Assembly (NCBI RefSeq): GCF_011043735.1
Contig: NZ_JAAKGV010000010.1
Coordinates: 62,001-126,000, forward strand
Length of the DNA stretch: 64,000 nucleotides
Source: Methylobacterium sp. DB0501
Lineage (GTDB): Bacteria > Pseudomonadota > Alphaproteobacteria > Rhizobiales > Beijerinckiaceae
Reading direction: 5' to 3'
Shown: piece after piece, positions 38,361 to 47,579 of the stretch
Numbering within the stretch: the first letter of the stretch is position 1
Layout: every line of letters starts with the position of its first letter
The notes under the pieces: generated by a model
The model's input: the letters and a program-made list of their open reading frames with translations, nothing else
What the model was told of the DNA's origin: nothing
Databases searched by the model: none
Program-made: the position numbers and the translations under genes

Positions 38361-38562
38361 CCGTTGACGAAGCCGTGCGTGCGTCACCCGCGCGGCTTGC
38401 GCGTCCCTTCGCCTCACCTTACATGCACAGCGAGCGTTAGAAGGCCATCAGCGCGCCCGGCATCTCGGCCGAGCACCCGTACGGCCGGCCGCGTCGCGAT
38501 CAATCGATGAAAATGACTCCCGGTGGCGTCGACCGCGACGGCGACCCGGGTGGAGAGTGTGA

Positions 38563-38841
38563 ATGGCGAAAGAAGAGTTGATGCAGTTCGACGGTCTCGT
38601 GCTCGAGATCCTGCCGGACGCACGGTACCGCGTGCAGCTCGACCAGGGCCACGAGATCGTGGCTTACACGGCCGGCAAGATGAAGAAGAACCGCATCAAG
38701 ACTCTGGCCGGAGACCGGGTCACCGTCGAGATGTCGCCCTACGACCTGGAGAAGGGCCGTCTGGTGTTCCGCCACAAGGACGAGCGCTCCTCGGGCCCGC
38801 GCCCGCCGTTCCGCGGCGGCAGCCAGTTCCGCCGGCGCTGA
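38563..38841 (+). CDS. infA: Translation initiation factor IF-1 with C-terminal extension
   Basis: 92 residues. The S1/OB fold is complete: [71 protein letters not shown]-1 blocks the ribosomal A site during initiation. Most IF-1 proteins end near residue 72; this one adds about 18 residues rich in Arg, Gly, Pro and Phe ([13 protein letters not shown]). GGAG site before ATG. Whether a second, standard infA exists elsewhere cannot be seen. Confidence 0.94.
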   Translation: MAKEELMQFDGLVLEILPDARYRVQLDQGHEIVAYTAGKMKKNRIKTLAGDRVTVEMSPYDLEKGRLVFRHKDERSSGPRPPFRGGSQFRRR

Positions 38842-38920
38842 TCCTTCCTCTATCAAGACCGATGTCTGCGCGGGGCTGGGGTGAGAACCCTGGCCTTTTG
38901 CGCATCTGATGAGGCCTCCC

Positions 38921-39604
38921 ATGACCCGTCCCCTGGTGATCGCCCCCTCGATCCTCTCGGCCGACTTCGCGCGGCTCGGCGAGGAGGTCCGCGACGTGGT
39001 CGCGGCCGGGGCCGACTGGGTCCATATCGACGTGATGGACGGCCATTTCGTGCCCAACATCACCTTCGGCCCGGTGGTGGTGAAGGCGCTCCGCCCGCAC
39101 ACCAAAGCCGTGTTCGACGTCCACCTGATGATCGCCCCGGCCGATCCGTACCTGGAGGCCTTCGCCGAGGCCGGCGCCGACATCATCACGGTTCATGCCG
39201 AGGCCGGTCCCCATCTCCACCGTTCGCTCCAGACCATCCGGGCGCTCGGCAAGAAGGCGGGCGTCGCGATCAACCCGGGCTCGCCGGCAAGCCTCGTCGA
39301 GCCGGTGCTCGACATGGTCGACCTCGTGCTGTGCATGACCGTCAACCCGGGCTTCGGCGGCCAGAGCTTCATCGGCTCGGTCTGCGAGACGGTGTCGCGG
39401 GTGCGCGCCATGACCGCCGGCCGCGATATCGACATCGAAGTCGATGGCGGCGTGACGGCGGAGACCGCGCCGGCGGTGGTGAAGGCGGGGGCGAACGCCC
39501 TCGTCGCGGGCTCGGCCACCTTCAAGGGCGGGCGCGAGGCCTATGCCACCAACATCGCGGCGATCCGCCGGGCGGCGGAGGGGGCGATGGGGCAGTGGGT
39601 GTGA
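38921..39604 (+). CDS. rpe: Ribulose-phosphate 3-epimerase
   Basis: 227 residues, TIM barrel. Motifs: [37 protein letters not shown] (metal His and catalytic Asp), [20 protein letters not shown] and [14 protein letters not shown]. Interconverts ribulose-5-phosphate and xylulose-5-phosphate. ATG 38921 has a GAGG site at proper distance; ATG 38909 does not. Confidence 0.96.
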   Translation: MTRPLVIAPSILSADFARLGEEVRDVVAAGADWVHIDVMDGHFVPNITFGPVVVKALRPHTKAVFDVHLMIAPADPYLEAFAEAGADIITVHAEAGPHLHRSLQTIRALGKKAGVAINPGSPASLVEPVLDMVDLVLCMTVNPGFGGQSFIGSVCETVSRVRAMTAGRDIDIEVDGGVTAETAPAVVKAGANALVAGSATFKGGREAYATNIAAIRRAAEGAMGQWV

Positions 39605-39670
39605 ATCCGGCTTGCGGGCGGACGCTCTCTGACCTAAGGTAACCGTCTGCTCTCGGTCTTGGACTACTCC

Positions 39671-40366
39671 ATGACGATCCGGTTCATCGCACTCGATGCC
39701 ATGGCGGAATGTCCGCCCGGCATGCTCGATCGGATCGTCGAATGCCTGGACGCCGCGTCCGCCAGGATCGTCCCGCGTCTCGGCCTCGACCGCGTCGATG
39801 TCGTGGTCGCTCCGACCCCGGCCCGTTGGCTCATTCCGGGCTGGAACCTCAACGCCTACGCGCACGGCATCGCGCGCCTGACGATTGGCGTCGGTACGAC
39901 GGATCTGGACGCCTGGACTCCCTCCTGGTCGGAACAGCTGACGACGACGCTGGCCCACGAGCTGCACCATCTGCGCCGGTTCCGTGGGCCCGGCCCGCAC
40001 GACACGCTCGGTGCCAACCTCCTGGCCGAAGGGCTCGCGCAATGCTTCCAGGAGGAAGTCGGGTGCCCGACGCCCAACTACGCCCTCGCGGTGCGCGGCC
40101 CGCGTCTGGCGGTTATGGCTGGCCTCGCCCGCGATGCGTGGGCAGAGACCCGGTACGACCATAACCGCTGGTTCTACGGCGACCGCGCCGATTCCGCCTG
40201 GCCATGGAGCGGCGGCTACTCGCTCGGCTACGAGTTGGTCCGGCGATACCTCGCCATGCGAGGCACGACCGCCTCGGAGGAGGCGCCTCTATCGGCTGAG
40301 GCTGCTTGGCCGGCCCTTGCGCCAATCCTGAACGAACTGGCAGTGGAGCAGCGGGACTTGTCCTGA
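39671..40366 (+). CDS. DUF2268-like putative zinc metalloprotease
   Basis: 231 residues. The active-site helix LAHELHHLRRF carries HExxH; about 25 residues later LLAEGLAQCFQEE supplies the third ligand glutamate, the layout of the DUF2268 group of predicted zinc proteases. No signal peptide or membrane segment, so probably cytosolic. G+C is a little lower than in neighbours. Substrate unknown. A TTG start at 39659 is less likely than ATG 39671. Confidence 0.75.
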   Translation: MTIRFIALDAMAECPPGMLDRIVECLDAASARIVPRLGLDRVDVVVAPTPARWLIPGWNLNAYAHGIARLTIGVGTTDLDAWTPSWSEQLTTTLAHELHHLRRFRGPGPHDTLGANLLAEGLAQCFQEEVGCPTPNYALAVRGPRLAVMAGLARDAWAETRYDHNRWFYGDRADSAWPWSGGYSLGYELVRRYLAMRGTTASEEAPLSAEAAWPALAPILNELAVEQRDLS

Positions 40367-40530
40367 CCGCATCGCGGACGGGCTGGGAAGATGGCGCTTC
40401 GGCTACGCCGACGCGCGAGCCCGGCGAAGAGGGGCGGAGCGAGGAGCAATGCCGTGGCTGTTGCTCCACTCTCCCAGAGCAGGAAGAGTATTCCTTCCCG
40501 TCGGATCTCGTCGAACCACTCCCAGACACT

Positions 40531-40749
40531 TCAGAGCACGATCTGGCTCCAGATCAGGGTCACCGGCCACAGCAGCGATGCGCGGCGCCATCCACTCGCC
40601 GCTGCGACAAGGATGAGTATCAGGAGGGCACACGTGGCGATCCACTGATTCGCGCGCGTCTCCTCGACCTTATCGGAGACTTCGGCAAGCGCCGTGCCGA
40701 CCGGAAAGATGGCGGCCAGAATGGCCCACGCGCGACCAGCCATCCGCAT
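40531..40749 (-). CDS. Small membrane protein 3 of the parC-linked run
   Basis: 72 residues. Hydrophobic N terminus AWAILAAIFPVGTALA like a signal or anchor, then an acidic stretch AEVSDKVEETRANQ, then a second membrane segment IATCALLILILVAAASG. Starts 8 bases after the stop of the preceding small gene on the same strand. No family recognised. The 164 bases beyond, to 40367, show no gene. Confidence 0.5.
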   Translation of the reverse strand: MRMAGRAWAILAAIFPVGTALAEVSDKVEETRANQWIATCALLILILVAAASGWRRASLLWPVTLIWSQIVL

Positions 40750-40757
40750 CCCGCCGG

Positions 40758-40952
40758 TCAGCGCGCGATGACCCGCCGGACCGGTCCCGGATGCACCCTC
40801 GGGCTCCGGGGAGGTAACGCCTCCGCCGCCATCCGCGCCGCCCGCCGATCGAGCCGGGCCGCCGAACGGCGCGAGACCGTCACGCCGATGAGGGCGGCCG
40901 CGCCGACCAGACAGGGCACCAGGACCAGGGCGTAGGTCGTCAGGCTCATCAT
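40758..40952 (-). CDS. Small membrane protein 2 of the parC-linked run
   Basis: 64 residues. A membrane segment at the start (LTTYALVLVPCLVGAAALIGV) followed by a strongly basic tail (SRRSAARLDRRAARM...HPGPVRRVIAR), so one helix with the tail in the cytoplasm is likely. The ATG at 40952 overlaps the stop of the preceding gene (ATGA). No family recognised. Confidence 0.55.
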   Translation of the reverse strand: MMSLTTYALVLVPCLVGAAALIGVTVSRRSAARLDRRAARMAAEALPPRSPRVHPGPVRRVIAR

Positions 40953-41257
40953 CGCAGGTTCGTCAACGTCAGCCTCGCACCGAAGTGTAGACCAACGCCG
41001 AGCACGAACCAAACGACCATCAGCGCGAGGGCGGGCGCGGTGACGCGGCCCGTCGTCGCCATGGCGGCGGTGAGCGGGGCGACGATGCCCGTGATGGCGA
41101 AGCCGGCCGCGCCGATATTCATCAGGTTGGCGGTCAGCTTCACCCGCTCGTTGTGGACGACGATGTCGCGGGCGAGCTCGGCCCGCTCGCGCTCCCCGTC
41201 GCCGTCCTGGTCACCCTCCCGGTCACCGTCCCCTTGGGATTGCAGCCCGCCCGCCAC
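40949..41257 (-). CDS. Small membrane protein 1 of the parC-linked run
   Basis: 102 residues from GTG 41257, 18 bases after the parC stop. N terminus very polar and repetitive (QGDGDREGDQDGDGERE); then RDIVVHNERVKLTANLMNIG; then two membrane segments (GFAITGIVAPLTAAMA and PALALMVVWFVLGVGLHFGA). I recognise no family. The tight packing with parC and the next gene supports it being real. Confidence 0.6.
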   Translation of the reverse strand: MAGGLQSQGDGDREGDQDGDGERERAELARDIVVHNERVKLTANLMNIGAAGFAITGIVAPLTAAMATTGRVTAPALALMVVWFVLGVGLHFGARLTLTNLR

Positions 41258-41275
41258 GCGCGATCCGGGCCCCGG

Positions 41276-43522
41276 TCACGGGCGGCCGGCTTTGGGGTAG
41301 CCCCGCGGCGCCATCGCCCCGGCGCCGCCGCGATGGCCGACCCACTTTGCCAGCTCCTCGCCCGCGACGGTGCGGGTGCGCCCGGCGCTGTCGGGCCAGG
41401 TCAGGCCGTCGGCGAGGCGGAAGAGCGTCACGGATTCGAGGGTACCGTCGCGGTACTTCTGCAGCCGCACGCCCTTGCCGCGCACCATCTCGGGGATCTC
41501 CGAGAGCGGGAACACCGTCATCAGGCGGTTGGTGCCGCAGACCGCGACGTGGTCGCCCTCTCCCACCTCGACGACGAGGCTCGCCGCCGCCGGATCGTCG
41601 AGGCCGATCACCTGCTTGCCCTTGCGGGTATTGGCGACGAGGCCGTCCGCCGGGGTGACGAAGCCGCGGCCGTCGGTGGTGGCGAGCAGGAGCTTCACGC
41701 CGGGCTTGTGCGCCCAGACGGTGACGATCTCCGAGCCCTCGTCCATGTCGACCATGAGGCGGACCGGATCGCCGACGCCGCGTCCGCCCGGGAGCTTGGC
41801 GGCCTCCAGGGTGAACACCTTTCCGTTCGAGGCCAGCACCAGGATCTTGGCGGTGGTCTCGGTCGGGAAGCTGACCTTCAGGGCGTCGTCGCCCTTGAAC
41901 TGCACGGCCGAGAGGTCGGCGACGTGGCCCTTGAGCGCCCGGATCCAGCCCTTCTGCGACACGATCACGGTGATCGGCTCGCGCTCCACCATCGCCTCGG
42001 AAAAATCGATGCCCGAGGTGTCGGGCGGGTTCTCGAGCGTCGTGCGGCGGCGGCCGAGCGGGGTTTCGGGGCCGTAGGTCTTGCGCACCTCGCGGATCTG
42101 CTTGGTGATCGCCTTCCACTGCCGGTCGTCGGAACCGAGCAGCCCGTCGAGATCGGCCTTCTCCGCGGTCAGCGCCTCGTGCTCGCGCTTCAGCTCCATC
42201 TCCTCCAGCTTGCGCAAGCTGCGCAGGCGCGTGTCGAGGATGGCGTTGGCCTGCAACTCGGTCAGCGCGAAGACCCGCATCAGCTCGGCCTTCGGCTCGT
42301 CCTCCTCACGGATGATCTGGATCACCCGGTCGAGGTCGAGATAGACGATGAGCAGGCCGCCGAGGATCTCGAGCCGGCGCTCGATCTGGGCGAGGCGGTG
42401 GCGCGAGCGGCGCTGCAGCACGACCCGGCGATGGTCGAGCCATTCGCGGAGCGCCTCGGCGAGGCCGATCACCCGCGGCACCGTCCCGCCGACCAGGACG
42501 TTCATGTTGAGGGAGATGCGGCTTTCCAGCTCGGTGAGCCGGAACAGCGACTCCATCATCACCACGGGGTCGACGGTGCGCGAGCGCGGCTCCAGCACCA
42601 CCCGCACGTCCTCGGCCGATTCGTCGCGCACGTCGGCGAGCAGCGGCAGCTTCTTCTCCTGGAGAAGCTCGGCCATCTTCTCGATCAGCCGGGCCTTCGG
42701 CACGCCGTACGGGATTTCGGTGACGACGACCGCCCAGGTGCCGCGGCCGAGATCCTCCTTCTGCCAGCGCGCCCGCACCCGAAAACCCCCGCGGCCGGTG
42801 CGGTAGGCCTCGGCGATCGAGGCCGCGGAATCGATCACGATGCCGCCGGTCGGGAAATCCGGCCCCTTGACGAAGTGGGTCAGCTGCTCGGACGTCGCGT
42901 CGCGATGACCGATCAGGTAGAGCGCCGCCTCGCACAGCTCCGCCACGTTGTGCGGCGGGATCGAGGTCGCCATGCCGACGGCGATGCCCTGCGAGCCGTT
43001 GGCGAGCAGGTTCGGGAAGGCCGCCGGCAGCACGACCGGCTCCTCCTCCTGCCCGTCGTAGTTCGGGCGGAAGTCGACGGCGTTCTCGTCCATCCCCTCG
43101 AGGAGGAGACGGGCGACCTCGGTCATGCGGCACTCGGTGTACCGCTGGGCCGCCGGGTTGTCGCCGTCGATGTTGCCGAAATTGCCCTGGCCGTCGACCA
43201 GCGGATAGCGCTGGGCGAAGTCCTGCGCGAGGCGCACCAGGGCGTCGTAGACCGCGACGTCGCCGTGGGGATGGTACTTGCCGATCACGTCGCCGACGAC
43301 GCGGGCGCATTTCTTGTAGGCGCTGCCGGGATCGAGGCGCAAAAGCCGCATCGCGTGCAGGATGCGCCGGTGCACCGGCTTCAGGCCGTCGCGGGCATCG
43401 GGCAGCGCCCGGTGCATGATGGTCGAGAGCGCGTAGGCGAGGTAGCGCTCCTCCAGCGCCGCCTTCAGGTCGACGTTCTCGATCCCGTCGCGGTCGGAGG
43501 GTGGCTCGAAGGGCTTTCCCAT
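41276..43522 (-). CDS. parC: DNA topoisomerase IV subunit A
   Basis: 748 residues, usual alphaproteobacterial ParC. Begins [33 protein letters not shown], then [20 protein letters not shown], and the catalytic tyrosine in [15 protein letters not shown] coiled-coil region ([19 protein letters not shown]) and a C-terminal beta-pinwheel follow ([15 protein letters not shown]). Decatenates daughter chromosomes with ParE. The helix following VVGD matches ParC better than GyrA, and no GyrA box was seen. Three small membrane-protein genes follow on the same strand. Confidence 0.93.
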   Translation of the reverse strand: MGKPFEPPSDRDGIENVDLKAALEERYLAYALSTIMHRALPDARDGLKPVHRRILHAMRLLRLDPGSAYKKCARVVGDVIGKYHPHGDVAVYDALVRLAQDFAQRYPLVDGQGNFGNIDGDNPAAQRYTECRMTEVARLLLEGMDENAVDFRPNYDGQEEEPVVLPAAFPNLLANGSQGIAVGMATSIPPHNVAELCEAALYLIGHRDATSEQLTHFVKGPDFPTGGIVIDSAASIAEAYRTGRGGFRVRARWQKEDLGRGTWAVVVTEIPYGVPKARLIEKMAELLQEKKLPLLADVRDESAEDVRVVLEPRSRTVDPVVMMESLFRLTELESRISLNMNVLVGGTVPRVIGLAEALREWLDHRRVVLQRRSRHRLAQIERRLEILGGLLIVYLDLDRVIQIIREEDEPKAELMRVFALTELQANAILDTRLRSLRKLEEMELKREHEALTAEKADLDGLLGSDDRQWKAITKQIREVRKTYGPETPLGRRRTTLENPPDTSGIDFSEAMVEREPITVIVSQKGWIRALKGHVADLSAVQFKGDDALKVSFPTETTAKILVLASNGKVFTLEAAKLPGGRGVGDPVRLMVDMDEGSEIVTVWAHKPGVKLLLATTDGRGFVTPADGLVANTRKGKQVIGLDDPAAASLVVEVGEGDHVAVCGTNRLMTVFPLSEIPEMVRGKGVRLQKYRDGTLESVTLFRLADGLTWPDSAGRTRTVAGEELAKWVGHRGGAGAMAPRGYPKAGRP

Positions 43523-43713
43523 GGGCGGACGTCAACTCACGATTTCGGCGGTCTCAAGACCAGAACATAACACGAACATCCGCCGATTGCCAGGAACGGA
43601 TGGACAACTTCTCCGTGCGCTCGGGAACTCCCGATCACGGAGTCACACTCGTGGCCCATCTCGAATTTTTTATGCCAAACCAATGGCTTGGCAAAAATTC
43701 GGGACCGGAGCCG

Positions 43714-43734
43714 ACGGTCGTTTTCAACGACCGT
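43714..43734. terminator. Perfect hairpin between recO and parC
   Basis: 9-base stem ACGGTCGTT / AACGACCGT with loop TTC, 25 bases past the recO stop on the minus strand. The minus strand carries TTTTT about 15 bases beyond the stem. Could attenuate read-through from recO into parC. The rest of 43523-43758 shows no gene. Confidence 0.5.
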
Positions 43735-43758
43735 TGGTATCAGACGGGCGCCACCATC

Positions 43759-44499
43759 CTACATCGCCCCGGCGGTGCCCAGCGCAACGAATCGCGCCCG
43801 CTCCTCCGGCTCGGCGACGTCGCGCGGACCCCAGATGTGCTGGTCGAGGAAATAACCCGTTAAGGTAAAGCCTTGCTTGACCTCCCGGGGGGTCGGCACG
43901 TTGAGGCCGCGACGGTCGGAGCGGTCGACCAGGAAGTCGGGCAGGGTCAGCAACCGGTCGCGCCACGGCTCGCCGGCGGCGGCGCTGACGGCCCGCCCGC
44001 TCTTTGGCGAGACGTAGGCGAGGTATTCGTTGGCGCCGGTGGCGGCGCAGGCCGAGAGGTCGAGGCCGAAGCCGAGCTCGGCCAGCATCGCAAGCTCGAA
44101 CCGCACCATCAGCGCCGGCGCCACGTCGGGCTCGTGCAGATGCTCGATCAGGACCTTGGCGACGGCGAACAGGGCCGGGTGGGGATCGCGCTCGGGCAGC
44201 AGCCGCATCAGCCCGGCGGCGTAGCCGATGCCGTAGAGGGCCAGCCGCGAGCCGATCAGCCGCGCGCTGGCGCTCTCCAGCGGCTCGACCGCGTAGGAGC
44301 CCAGGCCCTCGTCGAGCCGGGCCCGCCACACCGCCCGCACCAGGTTGCCGGGCTGGAGCACCGGCTGCATCCGGCGCGAGCGCCCGCCATGGACGAGGCC
44401 GAGATGGCGGCCGTGCTCGGCCGTCATCAATTCGAGGACGACGCCGGTCTCGCCGTGCCGCCGCGCCCCGAGAACCAGCCCGTCATCCGTCCATTGCAT
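43759..44499 (-). CDS. recO: DNA repair protein RecO
   Basis: 246 residues from ATG 44499. N-terminal OB domain MQWTDDGLVLGARRHGETGV, VLELMTAEHGRHLGLVHGGRS, LQPGNLVRAVWRARL. The helical C-terminal part contains RFELAMLAELGFGLDLSACAATG. RecO loads RecA on SSB-coated gaps with RecR. In many alphaproteobacteria recO lies near parC, as here. The in-frame stretch up to 44634 is not family-like. Confidence 0.92.
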   Translation of the reverse strand: MQWTDDGLVLGARRHGETGVVLELMTAEHGRHLGLVHGGRSRRMQPVLQPGNLVRAVWRARLDEGLGSYAVEPLESASARLIGSRLALYGIGYAAGLMRLLPERDPHPALFAVAKVLIEHLHEPDVAPALMVRFELAMLAELGFGLDLSACAATGANEYLAYVSPKSGRAVSAAAGEPWRDRLLTLPDFLVDRSDRRGLNVPTPREVKQGFTLTGYFLDQHIWGPRDVAEPEERARFVALGTAGAM

Positions 44500-44671
44500 G
44501 GGAAGATAGATAGTCGCACGGGCGCCGGAACAGAACCGGCCGGCGCCGGTCTCCGGAGCAGCGCCCGATCTCGTTGCCATCGAACGCCGCTCCAGACCTT
44601 CGAGTGGGCCGCATTTCCTGCGACGACCCGGCACCCGCTTCGTCGGAAAATGCTCTGGCCGGCACCGGCCT

Positions 44672-46240
44672 TCAGGCCGGCGGCAGCGCCACGGCGAACC
44701 ACATCCGCGTGCCGCGGCCCGGCTCGCTCGTCACGCCGATCTGCCCGCCCATCAGCTCGACGAGGTGGCGGCAGATCACGAGGCCGAGGCCGCTGCCGCC
44801 GAAGCGCCGCCGGATCGATTCGTCGCCCTGACCGAACGGCACGAACAGCCGCTCCTGCTGCTGCGCCGACATGCCGATTCCGGTATCGCTCACCGTGAAG
44901 AGCAGCCGCCCCGCGCCGCCGCGCCCGGTATCCGGCGACACCGCCAGGACGACGCGCCCGGCGGGCGTGAACTTCACCGCGTTGGTGAGCAGGTTCAGCA
45001 GCACCTGGCGCAGGCGCCCGACATCGCCCAGCACCAGGGCCGGGGTCGCGGGGTCGCGCAGGACCTCGACCGCGACGCCCTTGCGCGCGGCGGCGCCGCG
45101 GGCGACGGCGGCGGTGCCCTCGAGGAGGTCGGCGAGCAGGAACGCTTCCGGATCGAGGGCGACCTGTCCGGCCTCGATCTGGGCCACGTCGAGCACATCG
45201 TCGACGACCCGGATCAGGATCTCGCCGGCCTCCTGGACGGCGGCGAGGTGGCGCAAGGTCTCGGGCTCGCGCGAGCGGCTGAGCATGTGCTCGGTATAGC
45301 CGAGCACCGCGTTGAGGGGGTTGCGGATCTCGTGGCTCATCATCGCCAGGAAGTCCGATTTCGCCCGGTTGGCCTTCTCGGCCCCGTCCCGGGCGTTGGC
45401 GAGCGCCTGCTCGGCCCGCTTGCGGGCGGTGATGTCGAGGGTGAGGCCGACGATGCGCCCGCTCAGCCCCTGCGCGTCGTCGAGGACGCGGCCGAGGCTC
45501 TGGATCCAGCGCACCGCGCCGTGCTCCGCCGTCACCCGCACGTCGACCGAGAACGGGGTGCGGGTGGTGACGGCCTTCGTCACCGCGTCCCACAGCATGG
45601 CGCGGTCGTCGGCATGGACCAGGCCGGTCCAGGCCGAGGAGGTGATGACGCAGGCCTGGGCCGAGAGGCCGTGCAGGCGTGCGCCCTCCGCCGAGAGCGA
45701 GAGCGCCCCGGTGCGCATGTTCCAGTCCCACAGGCCGACGCCGGCGGCCTTGTGGGTGAGGAGCAGCAGGTTGGTGGTGGCTTCCAGCGCCTGGTTGTCG
45801 GCCACGACGTCGTCGACGTCGGCGGCGCTCATCATCCAGCCGGAGAGCGAGGCTCCCTCGCGGACCGGCACCAGGTCGGTCTGGTGCCAATGCCAGCGCC
45901 CGCTGGTGTCGCGCAGGCGGATGGTCAGGTCGTAGGGCTGGCCCGACCTGATCGCGGAGGCGCGGGCCGCCGCCGCCCGGCCGCGGTCCTTCGGGTGGAT
46001 CACGCTGTCCCAGCCGTCGGGCTCGCCGAGGCTCGAGCCGATCTCCCGCGCCGCCCGGTTGGCGAACTGGACCGCCCCGTCGCCGTCGAGCAGCCAGATC
46101 TTCTGCGGCAGGGCGTCGAGGAGGAGGCGCGACGGCAGGCCGGTCATCCCCTTCTCGCTCTCCGGCAGCGCACGGCCGAGGGCTTCGTCCGGTCCACCGA
46201 CCGGGATGCCCTCGAACGGATGCGCAGTCCGGGCCGTCAT
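44672..46240 (-). CDS. PAS-domain sensor histidine kinase
   Basis: 522 residues from ATG 46240. Two PAS/PAC-type sensor domains (about 38-145 and 155-275, the second opening GVGLWDWNMRTGALSLS). HisKA dimerisation domain with the phosphoacceptor His303 in AMMSHEIRNPLN. HATPase domain with LRQVLLNLLTNAVKFTP (N box), VSDTGIGM (G1) and GGSGLGLVICRHLVELMGG (G2). No membrane segment, so cytosolic. No response regulator is adjacent. Confidence 0.92.
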   Translation of the reverse strand: MTARTAHPFEGIPVGGPDEALGRALPESEKGMTGLPSRLLLDALPQKIWLLDGDGAVQFANRAAREIGSSLGEPDGWDSVIHPKDRGRAAAARASAIRSGQPYDLTIRLRDTSGRWHWHQTDLVPVREGASLSGWMMSAADVDDVVADNQALEATTNLLLLTHKAAGVGLWDWNMRTGALSLSAEGARLHGLSAQACVITSSAWTGLVHADDRAMLWDAVTKAVTTRTPFSVDVRVTAEHGAVRWIQSLGRVLDDAQGLSGRIVGLTLDITARKRAEQALANARDGAEKANRAKSDFLAMMSHEIRNPLNAVLGYTEHMLSRSREPETLRHLAAVQEAGEILIRVVDDVLDVAQIEAGQVALDPEAFLLADLLEGTAAVARGAAARKGVAVEVLRDPATPALVLGDVGRLRQVLLNLLTNAVKFTPAGRVVLAVSPDTGRGGAGRLLFTVSDTGIGMSAQQQERLFVPFGQGDESIRRRFGGSGLGLVICRHLVELMGGQIGVTSEPGRGTRMWFAVALPPA

Positions 46241-46652
46241 CAGATCACCACCTCGATCACGTCGAGACCCCGGAGGCCGGCGCCCTCGCGGCGCTCCTGG
46301 CGTAGCCCTTGCCACCCCGTCAGCCGCCGATCTCGCTCAGCCGAATCGGGTAAATCCCGACCCATGCTTCTGCTAACCTAAGGGCGCATTTTGTCCAAGA
46401 GCCCGTTGCGGACTTCGAAAACTTTCCCGCGTAAAACCGCGGTTCCGCCATGATCTGCCAGAGCGTCTGCGTAATCATGGCGGCATTTGTTGTTGCGTCC
46501 CCGCAAATAGGGTGCCCGCGAGAGTGGCGGCCCGGCTCCACAGTCCTGGGTAGCAGGTGGTCGAACGAGGACCGATGCAACTCAAGTAAATCACGCATCT
46601 CTGGTTGCAAAAGCGGGGGCGGGAGGGCGCGGACACCGGGGTGGGACACGGC
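46241..46652. other. Intergenic region upstream of the histidine kinase
   Basis: 412 bases, clearly lower in G+C. No frame reads as a known protein. A small hairpin CCGCG-TAAAAC-CGCGG (46427-46442) lies inside. Must contain the kinase promoter and the 3' end of the SGNH hydrolase transcript. Confidence 0.55.
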
Positions 46653-47408
46653 TCATCGCGGCCGCTCCGCGCGCTCGGGGCAGGCCGCCGCCTCGAGGCG
46701 CGCGGCGACGCCGTCCCGTGCCGCGCGGTCGAGGCCGAGATGGACGCCGTCCGGCGACCGGCTCGCGGCGGCCGGCGCGCGCAGGTCGCCGTAGGGATCG
46801 ACGAAGCGGCAGCCGGCCCGGGCGCATTCCTCCGCCAGGATCGCCGAGTAGGTCGGGGCGGCGGCGGCGTCGTAGAACCGGGTCACGCCCGAGCGCGCCG
46901 CGTCGAAGGGCGGGATCGCGGTCGCGACGACATGCCGCGCCCGGGGCGCCAGCTCGGCGAACAGGGCGCGGGCCTCGTCGCGGAAATGCGCCGCCGCCTG
47001 CGCGGGATGGGAGCGCTGGCGCTGGGTGAGGTCGTTGGTGCCGATCGTCACCACGATCGTCTCCGGCGGCCGCGGCAGCGCGATCCAGCCGGCCACCGCC
47101 CGCAAGCCGGAGATCCGCGTGCCCGCGATGGCGGCATTGACGACCGGACCGCCGCACAGAGTCGGCAGGTAGAGCCGCTCGATCTGGGAATCGCCGAGGA
47201 GCAACGCATAGGGCCCGTCGACCTGCTGGAGCAGGCCGGAGACCGCGAAGGCCCGCGCCTCCCGGAAGGCCGCCACGCCCTGCCCGTTGCCGCCGGCCCG
47301 GTGGCTCAGCACCAGGGCGGCGCCACCGGCCGCCACGACAGCCGCGACCAGCCCGGCCCCGATCTTCACTCTGGTCCGCACCCGTCCTCGCGTCGTTTCT
47401 CCCCCCAC
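46653..47408 (-). CDS. SGNH/GDSL-type hydrolase, membrane-anchored or secreted
   Basis: 251 residues. N-terminal hydrophobic segment [20 protein letters not shown] is an anchor or signal. The four SGNH blocks are present: LLLGDSQIERL (Ser), VNAAIAGTRISG (Gly), TIGTNDLT (Asn) and SPDGVHLG (Asp-His). It hydrolyses esters; the family includes lipases and carbohydrate esterases. Possibly removes acyl groups from an envelope polysaccharide, which is inference. No operon partner. Confidence 0.85.
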   Translation of the reverse strand: MGGETTRGRVRTRVKIGAGLVAAVVAAGGAALVLSHRAGGNGQGVAAFREARAFAVSGLLQQVDGPYALLLGDSQIERLYLPTLCGGPVVNAAIAGTRISGLRAVAGWIALPRPPETIVVTIGTNDLTQRQRSHPAQAAAHFRDEARALFAELAPRARHVVATAIPPFDAARSGVTRFYDAAAAPTYSAILAEECARAGCRFVDPYGDLRAPAAASRSPDGVHLGLDRAARDGVAARLEAAACPERAERPR

Positions 47409-47579
47409 GCGGCCTCACAAGCGCCGGGCCCGGCCTTGAGTCAATCGTGGCCCCCTCCCGTCTCCCGGAGGTCATCAATACGTTATCCACAGGCTCCGGG
47501 TTTTCCCCCGACATCTTCACGCCTGATTCGGCGGTTCTCCTCATGGTTGAGGGCAGGTGAAAGTCGGAGAGCCCGCGCC

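Noticed and set aside
41276..43522. GyrA instead of ParC
   Set aside because: Length about 748, no GyrA-box-type motif recognised in the C-terminal part, and the neighbour is recO, the usual ParC context in this group; not absolute without alignment.
41153..43570. 805-codon open frame on the plus strand opposite parC
   Set aside because: The complement of a well-supported ParC; its translation is repetitive Ala/Arg/Asp/His without motifs.
46320..46649. 109-codon minus-strand frame between the histidine kinase and SGNH hydrolase genes
   Set aside because: Low G+C, no ribosome-binding site of note, no hydrophobic or domain pattern; treated as intergenic.
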